NCBI RefSeq assembly: GCF_009299475.1
Contig: NZ_WBSN01000003.1
Coordinates: 62,001-126,000, forward strand
Reading direction: 5' to 3'
Length of the DNA: 64,000 nucleotides
From: Bifidobacterium avesanii
GTDB lineage: Bacteria > Actinomycetota > Actinomycetes > Actinomycetales > Bifidobacteriaceae
In this document: in pieces, positions 54,906 through 63,054 of the stretch
How positions within the stretch are numbered: position 1 is the first letter of the stretch
Layout of the letters: each line of letters opens with the position of its first letter
Translations under genes and position numbers: made by a program
The notes under the pieces: model-generated
Told to the model about the DNA's origin: nothing
Seen by the model: only the letters and a program-made list of their open reading frames with translations
Databases searched by the model: none

Positions 54906-55868
54906 ATGGCAACCCAGTTCCGCGGGGTCATTCCCCCCGTCGTCACCCCACTCACCGCGTCCGGCGAAGTCGACAAGGCCAGCTTCGCCCGCTCGCTCAA
55001 CCGCATGATCGACGCCGGCGTCGACGGCCTGTTCACGCTCGGCTCGTCCGGCGAGGTCGCGTTCAGCACCGACGCCCGCCGCCGCGAGATCATCAAGACC
55101 GTCATGGAGATCGTGGACGGCCGCGTGCCCGTGTTCGTCGGCTGCATCGACACCGAGACCAACCGCGTGATCGAGCACGCGCTCGAGGCGAAGGAGCTCG
55201 GCGCCTCCGCGATCGTGGCCACCTGCCCGTTCTACGCGCTCGGCGGCCTGCCGGAGATCGAGCGCCACTTCCGCCTCATCCACGAGGCCGTGCCGGACCT
55301 GCCGCTGTTCGCCTACGACATCCCCGTGTGCGTGCACACCAAGCTGCCCGGCGGCCTGCTCGTCAAGCTCGGCCAGGAGGGCGTGCTCGCCGGCGTCAAG
55401 GACTCCTCCAACGACGACGTGGCGTTCCGCTTCCTCGTGGACGACAACGCCAAGGCCGGCCACCCCCTCACGCTGCTCACCGGCCAGGAGGTCGTGGTGG
55501 ACGGCGCGTACATGGCCGGCGCCGACGGCTCCGTGCCCGGTCTCGCCAACGTGGAGGCCACCGGCTACGTGCGCATGTGGAAGGCCGCCGAGGCCGGCGA
55601 CTGGGCCACCGTCAAGAAGGAGCAGGACTGGCTGGCCGCGCTCATGCGCATCGTCACCGTGCCGCAGGGCGTCGCGGGCTTCGGCTCCGGCGTGGGCGCG
55701 TTCAAGACCGCCATGGCGCTGCTCGGCGTGTTCGACACCAACCAGATGCCCAACCCGGTCCTGCCGCTCAAGGGCGACAACGTGAAGCGCGTCGCCGCCG
55801 TGCTCGAGGAGTGCGGCATGACGCTCGCCCGCACGCCCGAGGAAGTCTCCGCCTCCACCGAGGCGTGA
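54906..55868 (+). CDS. nanA: N-acetylneuraminate lyase (DapA/NAL family)
   Basis: Class I aldolase of 320 residues. FRGVIPPVVTPLTASGEVD at the start, the GSSGEVAFST loop, Tyr in LFAYDIPVCVH (about residue 137) and Schiff-base Lys in LAGVKDSSND (about 163) are all present. The sequence alone could be a dihydrodipicolinate synthase-like protein, but the place between importer and nagB, with nanK/nanE nearby, supports cleavage of Neu5Ac to ManNAc and pyruvate. nagB follows after 37 nt. Confidence 0.85.
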   Translation: MATQFRGVIPPVVTPLTASGEVDKASFARSLNRMIDAGVDGLFTLGSSGEVAFSTDARRREIIKTVMEIVDGRVPVFVGCIDTETNRVIEHALEAKELGASAIVATCPFYALGGLPEIERHFRLIHEAVPDLPLFAYDIPVCVHTKLPGGLLVKLGQEGVLAGVKDSSNDDVAFRFLVDDNAKAGHPLTLLTGQEVVVDGAYMAGADGSVPGLANVEATGYVRMWKAAEAGDWATVKKEQDWLAALMRIVTVPQGVAGFGSGVGAFKTAMALLGVFDTNQMPNPVLPLKGDNVKRVAAVLEECGMTLARTPEEVSASTEA

Positions 55869-55905
55869 CGCCGCGACCGGATCCAAGGCCCGAAAGGAAA
55901 ACACC

Positions 55906-56718
55906 ATGGCAGAAGTCATCATCGTCAAAACCCAGGAGGAGGCCGGCGAGCTGTACGGCCGCTCGGTCGCGGACCTCATCAAGGCCAAGCCGGACGCGGT
56001 GCTGGGGCTTGCGACCGGCTCCAGCCCGCTGGCCGCCTACAAGGCGCTCGCCAAGATCGTCAAGGAGGAGTCCATCGACGTCTCCGGCGTCCGGGGCTTC
56101 GCGCTGGACGAGTACATCGGCCTGCCGCTGACCCACCCCGAGTCGTACCACGCGACCATCCATCGCACGGTCGTCGAGCCCCTCGGCCTCGACCCGGCCA
56201 AGGTCCACGTGCCCGGCGACGCGCTGGACGGCGCCCCGCTGGAGGACGGCGAGCGCATCGCCGCCGCCGGCCCGGCGTACGACGCGGCGATCGAGGCCGC
56301 GGGCGGCATCGACGTGCAGATCCTCGGCATCGGCACCGACGGCCACGTGGGCTTCAACGAGCCCGGCTCGTCGCTCGCCTCCGGCACGCGCGTGAAGACC
56401 CTCACCGAGCAGACCCGCATCGACAACGCGCGCTTCTTCGACGACGACATCAATCAGGTGCCCACGCACTGCATCACGCAGGGCATCGGCACGATCATGA
56501 AGGCCCGCCATCTGGTGCTGCTGGCGTTCGGCGCCGGCAAGGCCGAGGCCGTCGCGGAGACCGTGGAGGGCGGCATCAGCTCGTTCTGCCCGGCATCGGC
56601 GCTGCAGCTGCACCCGCACGCCACGATCATCGTGGACGAGGAGGCCGCCGGCCGCCTGCGCAACAAGGACTACTACCGGTACTCCTTCGAGCACAAGCCG
56701 GCCTGGCAGGCGATCTGA
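55906..56718 (+). CDS. nagB: Glucosamine-6-phosphate deaminase
   Basis: Turns glucosamine-6-phosphate into fructose-6-phosphate and ammonia, the exit of the sialic-acid route. The 270-residue product has the family motifs VLGLATGSSPLAAYKAL (about residue 27), FALDEYIGLP (about 65), GIGTDGHVGFNEPGSS (about 142), and TQGIGTIMKARHLVLLAFG (as TQGIGTIMKAR and HLVLLAFG). RBS GAAAGGAAA. nagA follows after a hairpin. Confidence 0.96.
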   Translation: MAEVIIVKTQEEAGELYGRSVADLIKAKPDAVLGLATGSSPLAAYKALAKIVKEESIDVSGVRGFALDEYIGLPLTHPESYHATIHRTVVEPLGLDPAKVHVPGDALDGAPLEDGERIAAAGPAYDAAIEAAGGIDVQILGIGTDGHVGFNEPGSSLASGTRVKTLTEQTRIDNARFFDDDINQVPTHCITQGIGTIMKARHLVLLAFGAGKAEAVAETVEGGISSFCPASALQLHPHATIIVDEEAAGRLRNKDYYRYSFEHKPAWQAI

Positions 56719-56726
56719 TCGCACGT

Positions 56727-56760
56727 GGTCCCGGTTCCCGCCCCGCGCGGGGCCGGGACC
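56727..56760 (+). terminator. Hairpin between nagB and nagA
   Basis: GGTCCCGG (56727-56734) pairs with CCGGGACC (56753-56760), with an inner CCCCGCGCGGGG. No T-run; probably an intra-operon attenuator or stability element. Confidence 0.55.
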
Positions 56761-56793
56761 GCGGTGTTTCCACAGGCTTTGAGGAAGGCAATC

Positions 56794-58047
56794 ATGACCG
56801 AAACTCGTGAACAGGTCGTCGCCCGCGTGACGGCGGCCATGGAAGGCGGCGCGGACGACCCGTTCGTGATCCGCAACGCCGTGAAGGCCGACGCGCGCGG
56901 CGTGCTGCCCGGCGCGTGGGTGAGCGTGGCGGACGGCGTGATCGACGCCATGGGCGCGGGCGATGCGGACCTTGAGACGCGCGTTGCCCACTTGGGCGGC
57001 CCGGACCGCGTGACCGTGATCGACGCCGGGGGCATGCTCGTCACGCCCGGCTACGTGGACATCCATGCCCACGGCGCATGGGAGCGCTCGTTCGACGACG
57101 GCCCGGACGGCATCGCCACCGCGCGCGCGTGGCACCTGCTGCACGGCACCACGCGTCAGGTGCTCTCGCTCATCACCAATCCGCTGGACGTGATGGAGGA
57201 GAACCTGCGCCACGTGAAGGCCGCCACGCATGCGCGTCCGGACGTGCTCGGCTCCCATCTGGAGGGCCCGTTCCTCGCGCTGTCGCGCAAGGGCGCGCAC
57301 GATCCGAACTGCCTGTGCGACCCCACCCCCGAGCGCGTGGAGCGCCTGCTCAAAGCCGCCGACGGCACGCTGCGCCAGATCACGCTCGCCCCCGAGCGCG
57401 AGCACGGCATGGAGGCCGTCCGCCGCTTCGCCGCCGCCGGCGTGGTGCCCGCCGTGGGCCACTGCGACGCCGACTATGGGGTGGCGAAGCGCGCGTTCGA
57501 CGCGGGCGCCGGGCTCATGACCCACATGTTCAACGCGATGAACGGCCTGCACCACCGCGACCCTGGCCCGATCCCGGCCGCCGCGGAGGACCCGCGCGTG
57601 GTGATCGAGCTCATCAACGACGGCTTCCACGTGGCCAATCCGGCGCTGCGCCTGGGCCTGAAGTTCGCGCCGCACCGGATCGCGTTCGTCACCGACGCCA
57701 TGGCCGCCACCGGATGCCCGGACGGCGCCTACAAGCTGGGCGCGCTCGACGTGAACGTGGTGGACGGTCACGCCCGGCTCGTCTCCAACGGGGCCATCGC
57801 CGGCTCCACGCTCATCCTCGAGGTGGCCGTGCGGCGCGCCGTGCACGAACTCGGCATGGGGCTCGCGGACGCGATCGAGGCCGCGACGCTCACCCCGGCC
57901 CGCGCGTTCGGCTTCGACCGCCCGAACCCCGTCACCGGTGCGCCCCTGGGCCTCGTCGCGCCCGGCTACGCGGCCGACCTGCTCGTCACCGACCCGGGCA
58001 CGCTGGGCGTGCGGCACGTCTGGTGCGCCGGGCGGCGGGTGAGCTGA
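56794..58047 (+). CDS. nagA: N-acetylglucosamine-6-phosphate deacetylase
   Basis: Removes the acetyl group of GlcNAc-6-phosphate. The 417-residue amidohydrolase has VDIHAHGAWE (about residue 90), GSHLEGPFLALSRKGAHD (metal Glu, about 150), VGHCDADYG, THMFNAMNGLHHRDPG (about 243) and the catalytic Asp in FVTDAMAATG (about 303). The ATG was chosen after GAGGAAGG. It closes the importer-nanA-nagB-nagA unit; a DUF4143 ATPase gene converges on it. Confidence 0.95.
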   Translation: MTETREQVVARVTAAMEGGADDPFVIRNAVKADARGVLPGAWVSVADGVIDAMGAGDADLETRVAHLGGPDRVTVIDAGGMLVTPGYVDIHAHGAWERSFDDGPDGIATARAWHLLHGTTRQVLSLITNPLDVMEENLRHVKAATHARPDVLGSHLEGPFLALSRKGAHDPNCLCDPTPERVERLLKAADGTLRQITLAPEREHGMEAVRRFAAAGVVPAVGHCDADYGVAKRAFDAGAGLMTHMFNAMNGLHHRDPGPIPAAAEDPRVVIELINDGFHVANPALRLGLKFAPHRIAFVTDAMAATGCPDGAYKLGALDVNVVDGHARLVSNGAIAGSTLILEVAVRRAVHELGMGLADAIEAATLTPARAFGFDRPNPVTGAPLGLVAPGYAADLLVTDPGTLGVRHVWCAGRRVS

Positions 58048-58077
58048 GGCGGCTCGCAGGCTCCGAATCAGGGCGTG

Positions 58078-59367
58078 TCACGCGCCGAGCAGCGTGAGCG
58101 GCACGACGTACACGCCCTCGCGGGTTCTGTGGGCGTATACGCCGTTGCCCACGACCACCATGAGGAAGGACGGTTCGCGCTGCTGGGAATACGGGTTGGC
58201 CATGACCTTGTTCCGGACGCGGAGCAGGGATTCGACGCCGTCCTGGGCTTTGTTCTCCCCGAGCTTGATCTCGACGGCCGCCCAGCGGCCATCCTCGAGT
58301 TCGATGATCGCATCGGCCTCCAGCCCCTTGTCGTCGCGGTAGAAATACACCTTCGGCCGTTCGATGCCCACCCATGCCGACGTGTAGACGAGCAGGTCCC
58401 GGACGACGAGGTTCTCGAACATGTCGCCGAAGATCTGGCCGTTCTCCAGCAGACGGGCCGGGTTGGCTCCCAGGGCGGCTGCGGCGAGGGAGGGATCGAC
58501 GAAGTAGCGCTTTGGCTTGACGCGCATCCGGTTGCGCGCCTTGATCGGGGCGTCCCAGCAGGGAAGCTCCTCGATGAGGTACTCGCGCAGCAGCATGTCC
58601 ACGTAGCTGGTCGTCGTGGCCTGGGCGGGCTCCCTGGCCGCGGCCTCGTCGTCGGCGTACATGTCGCGGCTCAGCGTCCTGATCGTGGCGGCCTTGGCGT
58701 TGTTCCTCGCGAGCGACGCGATGATGCGCCTCGTCATGGCGGGGTTCTTGCCCATGCGCGGCGCGTTGTCCTCGGCGACGGCGTCCAGATACTGCCCGGG
58801 CACGTACATGGCGTCGTCAAGGTCCCGGCCGAGCGACGCCGGCCATCCGCCGCGGCATATCCACTCGGAGAGATCCCTCAGGGACACTTGCGTGGCGGAT
58901 GGCGCGAATTCGCCGTCGAACAGCCCGCGCAGGGAGACCGCCCCCATGGACAGACCCTGTTCGTACAGGCTCATGGGCCTCATGCGAAGATGCGCGATGC
59001 GGCCCGCGCCGCTGTGTTCGTACTGCTTCAGCGGAGGCGCGCTGGAGCCGGTGAGCAGATACTGGCCCGGTCGGTTGGCGTTGCGGTCGATGTCGTGGCG
59101 GACGGCGTCGCGCACGGCGGGGACCGTCTGCCATTCGTCGATCAGATGGGGCTGCTCTCCCATCAGGGGCGTCGTCGGGTCGGCCTCGGCCAGCGGGCGC
59201 ACGCGGTAGTCGTCCAGACCGGTCATGCTGTTCGCGTGCGCCATGGCGCACCAAGTCTTGCCGCACCACTTCGCGCCGTCGATCTGCACCGCGCCGAACA
59301 CCCCGAGCATTTTGGACACCTGCCCGTCCAGCAGCCTTGGCTTGTACGATTCCGGTCGAAGACTCAT
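58078..59367 (-). CDS. ATP-binding protein with DUF4143 domain
   Basis: A 429-residue AAA-type protein of the widespread family with an N-terminal ATPase and a C-terminal DUF4143 (nuclease-fold-like) region. Walker A is GAKWCGKT (about residue 31), Walker B-like HLIDEWQTVP (about 73), and YLLTGSSAPP the next strand; the C-terminus has KVYFYRDDKGLEADAIIEL (as YFYRDDKGLEADAII) and VEIKLGEN, resembling PD-(D/E)XK. Members often sit alone and may be selfish or defence-related; role unknown. Start uncertain: ATG 59367 or GTG 59373. Not related to sialic acid. Confidence 0.83.
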   Translation of the reverse strand: MSLRPESYKPRLLDGQVSKMLGVFGAVQIDGAKWCGKTWCAMAHANSMTGLDDYRVRPLAEADPTTPLMGEQPHLIDEWQTVPAVRDAVRHDIDRNANRPGQYLLTGSSAPPLKQYEHSGAGRIAHLRMRPMSLYEQGLSMGAVSLRGLFDGEFAPSATQVSLRDLSEWICRGGWPASLGRDLDDAMYVPGQYLDAVAEDNAPRMGKNPAMTRRIIASLARNNAKAATIRTLSRDMYADDEAAAREPAQATTTSYVDMLLREYLIEELPCWDAPIKARNRMRVKPKRYFVDPSLAAAALGANPARLLENGQIFGDMFENLVVRDLLVYTSAWVGIERPKVYFYRDDKGLEADAIIELEDGRWAAVEIKLGENKAQDGVESLLRVRNKVMANPYSQQREPSFLMVVVGNGVYAHRTREGVYVVPLTLLGA

Positions 59368-59369
59368 AG

Positions 59370-59441
59370 ACACCCCGAATTTATATTTTTACACCGTTTT
59401 CATTTTATATTTTACACCCTGCCAATTATGAAAATTACACC
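59370..59441 (-). promoter_or_regulatory. Iterated TTTTACACC repeats upstream of the DUF4143 ATPase
   Basis: The pentamer ACACC ends at 59395, 59418 and 59441, exactly 23 bp apart, each preceded by A+T-rich sequence (TTATATTTTTACACC, TTATATTTTACACC, GAAAATTACACC). A fourth ACACC lies at 59370-59374, at the start codon. Same-face spacing suggests cooperative binding of one protein. Confidence 0.6.
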
Positions 59442-59534
59442 TTCAAGGGCCACGGGCGAGAGGCTGGAAGAGGTGCATGCGGGCATCGGCGGTCCTGGCC
59501 GTGGCGGACGCATGCGGGCATTGGCAACCCGCCG

Positions 59535-60350
59535 CTACTGCTCCTGAATGCGGTGCTTGAGGATCGACTCGATCGGCTCGTAGTGGTCGCGCACGGCCTC
59601 GCGGTACCCGTCCACGTCGCCGGCGAGGGCCGCGTCCAGCATGCGCCGGTGCGCGTCGGCCGTGCGGTCGAGCTCGCTGGAGACGGGCAGGCCCAGCTGC
59701 GGCAGCACCGCCATATGCACCAGCCACAGGGAGCGGACCATCTGCTTGACGATCGTGTTGTCGAGGGAATCGAGGATGCCCGTGTGAAAGTCGATGTCCA
59801 GCGCGAGGAAGGTCTTGCCCTCGCGCGCGGTGTCGGTCATGGCGTCCGCGAGCTTCATGAGCCGGGGCTGCTCGCTGCCCGCGAGCGACGCCACCACCTC
59901 GTCCGCGCAACCCAGATCGAGGAACCGACGCATCTCCACCACATCCTGCAGGTCGGTGAAATTCTTGCCCACGGAGACCATGGAGCGGAACGCGAGCGTC
60001 TCCACCATCGGATCCAGCGAAAGGGAGCCCACGAACGTGCCCTTGCCGTGCGCCACCCTGACGATGTTGAGCGCCTCGAGCTTGCGCACGGCCTCGCGCA
60101 CGGAGGAGCGGGAGGCCCCGATCGCGTCGCACAGCTGCGCCTCGGTGGGCAGCACGTCGCCGGGCTGCAGGCGTTCGTGCAGAATGTAGGACTTGATCGC
60201 GTCCATCGTCTCGTCGCAGCGACTGCGCGGGGGCATCGGCGTCGAAGGCTGGGTGTTCAGGGACAGCCTGGCGAGCGCGGCGAGCTCCTGTTGGCTGTAC
60301 TGGTCCTTCGGGCCGGCCGGCACGTCGGGCTGGTCTGCTGGGCTGCTCAT
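59535..60350 (-). CDS. nanR: GntR/FadR-family transcriptional repressor, probable NanR
   Basis: A 271-residue regulator. The winged HTH (residues about 60-120) has AIKSYILHERLQPGDVLPTE and IGASRSSVREAVRKLE, typical GntR; the C-terminal all-helical FCD domain has DVVEMRRFLD, DIDFHTGILDS (metal Asp/His) and ADAHRRMLDA. The start is behind AAGGAGG and overlaps the sialidase stop by 4 nt, so both form one operon. Three copies of one palindrome in nan promoters are the inferred binding sites; NanR of B. breve is the known parallel. Confidence 0.88.
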   Translation of the reverse strand: MSSPADQPDVPAGPKDQYSQQELAALARLSLNTQPSTPMPPRSRCDETMDAIKSYILHERLQPGDVLPTEAQLCDAIGASRSSVREAVRKLEALNIVRVAHGKGTFVGSLSLDPMVETLAFRSMVSVGKNFTDLQDVVEMRRFLDLGCADEVVASLAGSEQPRLMKLADAMTDTAREGKTFLALDIDFHTGILDSLDNTIVKQMVRSLWLVHMAVLPQLGLPVSSELDRTADAHRRMLDAALAGDVDGYREAVRDHYEPIESILKHRIQEQ

Positions 60351-62758
60351 GATGCCTCCTTGTCGTAACGGTTGCCTGCCGTGGCCGCGACGCCTCCGCC
60401 ATGGCCATCCGAAAACCACGCGAAGGGAATGTACGTAATGTAGACCCCCGACGTCTCGATTTCCCACAATAGTCCCAATTGTGAACCCTCACATGCCGCC
60501 ATGCACTGGTAGACGTGATGGCGGGGGTGCACGCACAGGCTCCGCTCCCACGTGTGCCCGCCGTCCCGGCTCAGCCGCACCACGCCGCGGCCGCGGTAGG
60601 GCAGCATCTGGCTCGCGTTGGCGAACAGCACGGCGTCGGGGCCCAGCTGCGGCGCGGCCAGCGCGTTCGGCTGGCTGAAGATCTCCGGCAGCGCCGGGTC
60701 GAACTCCAGCCCGTCCCACGTCTCGCCGCCGTCATGGCTGACCGCCTTGCCCACGCGCCCGCTGCGGTGTTGGTTGCGGAAGAACGCCACCACGTCTCCG
60801 TCGGCGCGCTCGACGAACGTCGTCTCGCTGGTCGTGGCGTCGTCGTCATGCATGGTGGCCGGGTCCACGACGATCCCGTTGACCTCGCGGCCCTCGTTGA
60901 TCATGCGTCCGCGCCGCCACGTTTCGCCGCCGTCGTCGCTGATCAGCGCACCGCCGGAATAATGGGCGCGGCTGTCGCCGCTGCAGTAGAACGGGATGAG
61001 CAGACGGCCGGTGTGCGGTCCGCGCACGAGCTGGATCCCCGCGCCGGGGCAGACGCCCATGAACCGCATCCACGGCTCCTTGACCTGCGCGTCGATGATC
61101 CGCGGCGCGCTCCACGTTTCGCCGTCGTCGTCCGAATGGATTTCCGCGATGTAGCTCGTGCGCGCGGTGTGCCAGCGCTGGCCGGGGCCGGCGTGGTCGG
61201 GGGAGCGCCACACGTCGCCGGCGTCCGGCTCCCGGCCCAGCGTGGATTCGTTGCCGTCGGCGTCCCAGAGCTTCAGATCCCCGCGGGCGTCCACGCCGAG
61301 GCCGCGCTCGCAGTTGGTCAGGCCCACGCCGCCGGGGTTGAGGTCGATGAGCGTGACGACGCGGCCGGTGCGCCGGTCCGCCACCGGGCAGGAGTCGATG
61401 GCGCTCGCCCCGTCCAGACCGTCCTCGCGTCCGGGCATGGCGATTACGGTCTGCATGGGCAGCCATGTGCGTCCGCCGTCGGGGGAGCGGCGGACGACGA
61501 AGTTGATGTGGTTCGGCGCGTCGTTGCTGATGCCGGTGCGCTGGTCGGCGCCGGCGATGAGCGTGCCCGCCGGCGTGCGCACGAGCGAGGGGATGCGGTA
61601 GCTGGCCGAGCCCGCGTATCCGGCGTCGAACAATGCGGTGGTGACGAGCGGGATCCGGCGCGCGAGGCGGGCGATCTGCCCGTCGGTGGGCGCGTGGAGC
61701 AGGACGCCGCCGCTGCGCACCTCGCCCATGAGCCGCACCCCGGCGAGATTGCAGCCGATGGCGAAGCGGTCGATGGGGGTGTGATTCCGCGCGAGGTCGG
61801 CGAACCACATCTGCCCGGGCTGGTGCAGCACGCTGAAGCCGTCCACGAACACGTCGACCGCGCCCTGGCCGGAGCGGATGACGAGGTCGTGCCAGTCGCC
61901 GTCGTCCCAGTTCCCCGCCGCGTGGTACGGGTAGGCGCCCGCATCGTCGCGCATGGTGAGCGTGATGCCGGCGGCGTCGATGGCGACGGTCATGCGTTCC
62001 TCCGCGGGTTGCGCCGATTGGCCGCCGCCGAATCCCGCCGCCAGAATGACGCCGTGCTGTCCGCGGCCGCGCACGCGGAACCGGGCGTGCAGCGCGCCCG
62101 CGATGGTGTTGGCGATGCGGGCCACGTCCCGTGCGGCCAGCGCCGGGCCGGCGAAGGCGATGTCGTGCTCCGGCGGGTCGGAGGCGTTGGCGATGCGGCC
62201 CGCGTCCCACGGCTCGTCGTGGATGGCGATCGTGGTGGCGCCCGCCGGCGCGTCCGCAATGAATTCGCCGGCCGGGGCGACCCGCGCGGGGCTGAGGTTG
62301 GTGGCGCAGGCGAAGCATTGGTAGCCGTCGAGGAAAATGCGCGTGCCGAATGCGCCGAACGTGAGCGTGATGTCGTGTGCGGTGCCGGGCTCGATGCCGC
62401 AGGCGTCGTCCATGTCGAGCATGAGGTCGTCGGCGGCGTTGGAATCGCGGGGATCGGGGCTCAGTCGGCGCGCTTCGAGCAGAAGATGGCCGTCGCGGAC
62501 GCCGAGCGTGAGCGACGGGATGGAGGTTGGGGCGGGGATGGTTGTGTCGCCGGTCGTGTTGGCTGCGTTGGTTGCGTTGGTGGTGTCGGTTGCGTTGGTT
62601 CGCGGCGAGGCGCCCGACGTGCCGCAGGACGTGACGGCCGGCGCCTCGCACGGTGCGGAGCACGGCACGGCGTGGAAGACCGGCCCGTCGCCGTGCGACG
62701 TGAAGGCCGCACGGACGGTGCCTTCGCCGTTCGGGAATGCCGTTGCCTGCCAATGCAT
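60347..62758 (-). CDS. nanH: Intracellular exo-alpha-sialidase with LamG-like domain
   Basis: Releases terminal sialic acid (GH33). The 803-residue protein has no signal peptide or anchor, so it is cytoplasmic. After a Thr/Asn-rich low-complexity part (residues about 45-75), a concanavalin/LamG-like region with DGDWHDLVIRSGQGAVDVF lies near 280. The catalytic propeller has the RIP motif YRIPSLV (about 386) and five Asp boxes (SPDGGRTW, SDDDGETW, SDDGGETW, SHDGGETW, SRDGGHTW, about 423, 541, 606, 673 and 729). I chose ATG 62758; a TTG 28 codons earlier is less likely. Confidence 0.88.
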   Translation of the reverse strand: MHWQATAFPNGEGTVRAAFTSHGDGPVFHAVPCSAPCEAPAVTSCGTSGASPRTNATDTTNATNAANTTGDTTIPAPTSIPSLTLGVRDGHLLLEARRLSPDPRDSNAADDLMLDMDDACGIEPGTAHDITLTFGAFGTRIFLDGYQCFACATNLSPARVAPAGEFIADAPAGATTIAIHDEPWDAGRIANASDPPEHDIAFAGPALAARDVARIANTIAGALHARFRVRGRGQHGVILAAGFGGGQSAQPAEERMTVAIDAAGITLTMRDDAGAYPYHAAGNWDDGDWHDLVIRSGQGAVDVFVDGFSVLHQPGQMWFADLARNHTPIDRFAIGCNLAGVRLMGEVRSGGVLLHAPTDGQIARLARRIPLVTTALFDAGYAGSASYRIPSLVRTPAGTLIAGADQRTGISNDAPNHINFVVRRSPDGGRTWLPMQTVIAMPGREDGLDGASAIDSCPVADRRTGRVVTLIDLNPGGVGLTNCERGLGVDARGDLKLWDADGNESTLGREPDAGDVWRSPDHAGPGQRWHTARTSYIAEIHSDDDGETWSAPRIIDAQVKEPWMRFMGVCPGAGIQLVRGPHTGRLLIPFYCSGDSRAHYSGGALISDDGGETWRRGRMINEGREVNGIVVDPATMHDDDATTSETTFVERADGDVVAFFRNQHRSGRVGKAVSHDGGETWDGLEFDPALPEIFSQPNALAAPQLGPDAVLFANASQMLPYRGRGVVRLSRDGGHTWERSLCVHPRHHVYQCMAACEGSQLGLLWEIETSGVYITYIPFAWFSDGHGGGVAATAGNRYDKEAS

Positions 62759-62855
62759 GTGGGTCCGCCTGTTCGTATGGCGCGTGATGCGCGGGTGTGG
62801 GTGTGCCGCGGATGCGAGGCGGCGTTGGGATGTTATTGACAATTCAGCTTTGAGT

Positions 62856-62880
62856 CATCAGACATCTGATAACTAGCATA
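62856..62880 (-). promoter_or_regulatory. NanR-type operator of the sialidase-nanR operon
   Basis: CATCAGACATCTGATA (62856-62871), 14 of 16 positions like the box at 46153. On the minus strand a TATGCT -10-like hexamer (plus 62875-62880) stands just upstream, so the box covers the transcription start region. This implies autoregulation of the repressor. Confidence 0.7.
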
Positions 62881-63054
62881 CCACATGAAGCTGACAGCCG
62901 GGTGCTCGTGCGCCGTTGCATTCGCATAGTGCGCGGCGGATTCGATGCGCTTCGCGCGGCATCCGGCTACGCTGCGGTGCGCTTCGCCTCCGTGCTGCCG
63001 GCCGACGCGTTGGGATCCGCGGCAAACGGCATGGAGGGTTGGAGTGCGACCGCG

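Noticed and set aside
60515..62839. 774-codon plus-strand ORF
   Set aside because: Antisense to the sialidase gene, which has five Asp boxes and an RIP motif; the antisense frame has none.
62759..62842. TTG start of the sialidase 28 codons upstream
   Set aside because: Rare start codon, Arg/His-rich sequence and close to the operator; the ATG at 62758 has an AGGCGG before it.
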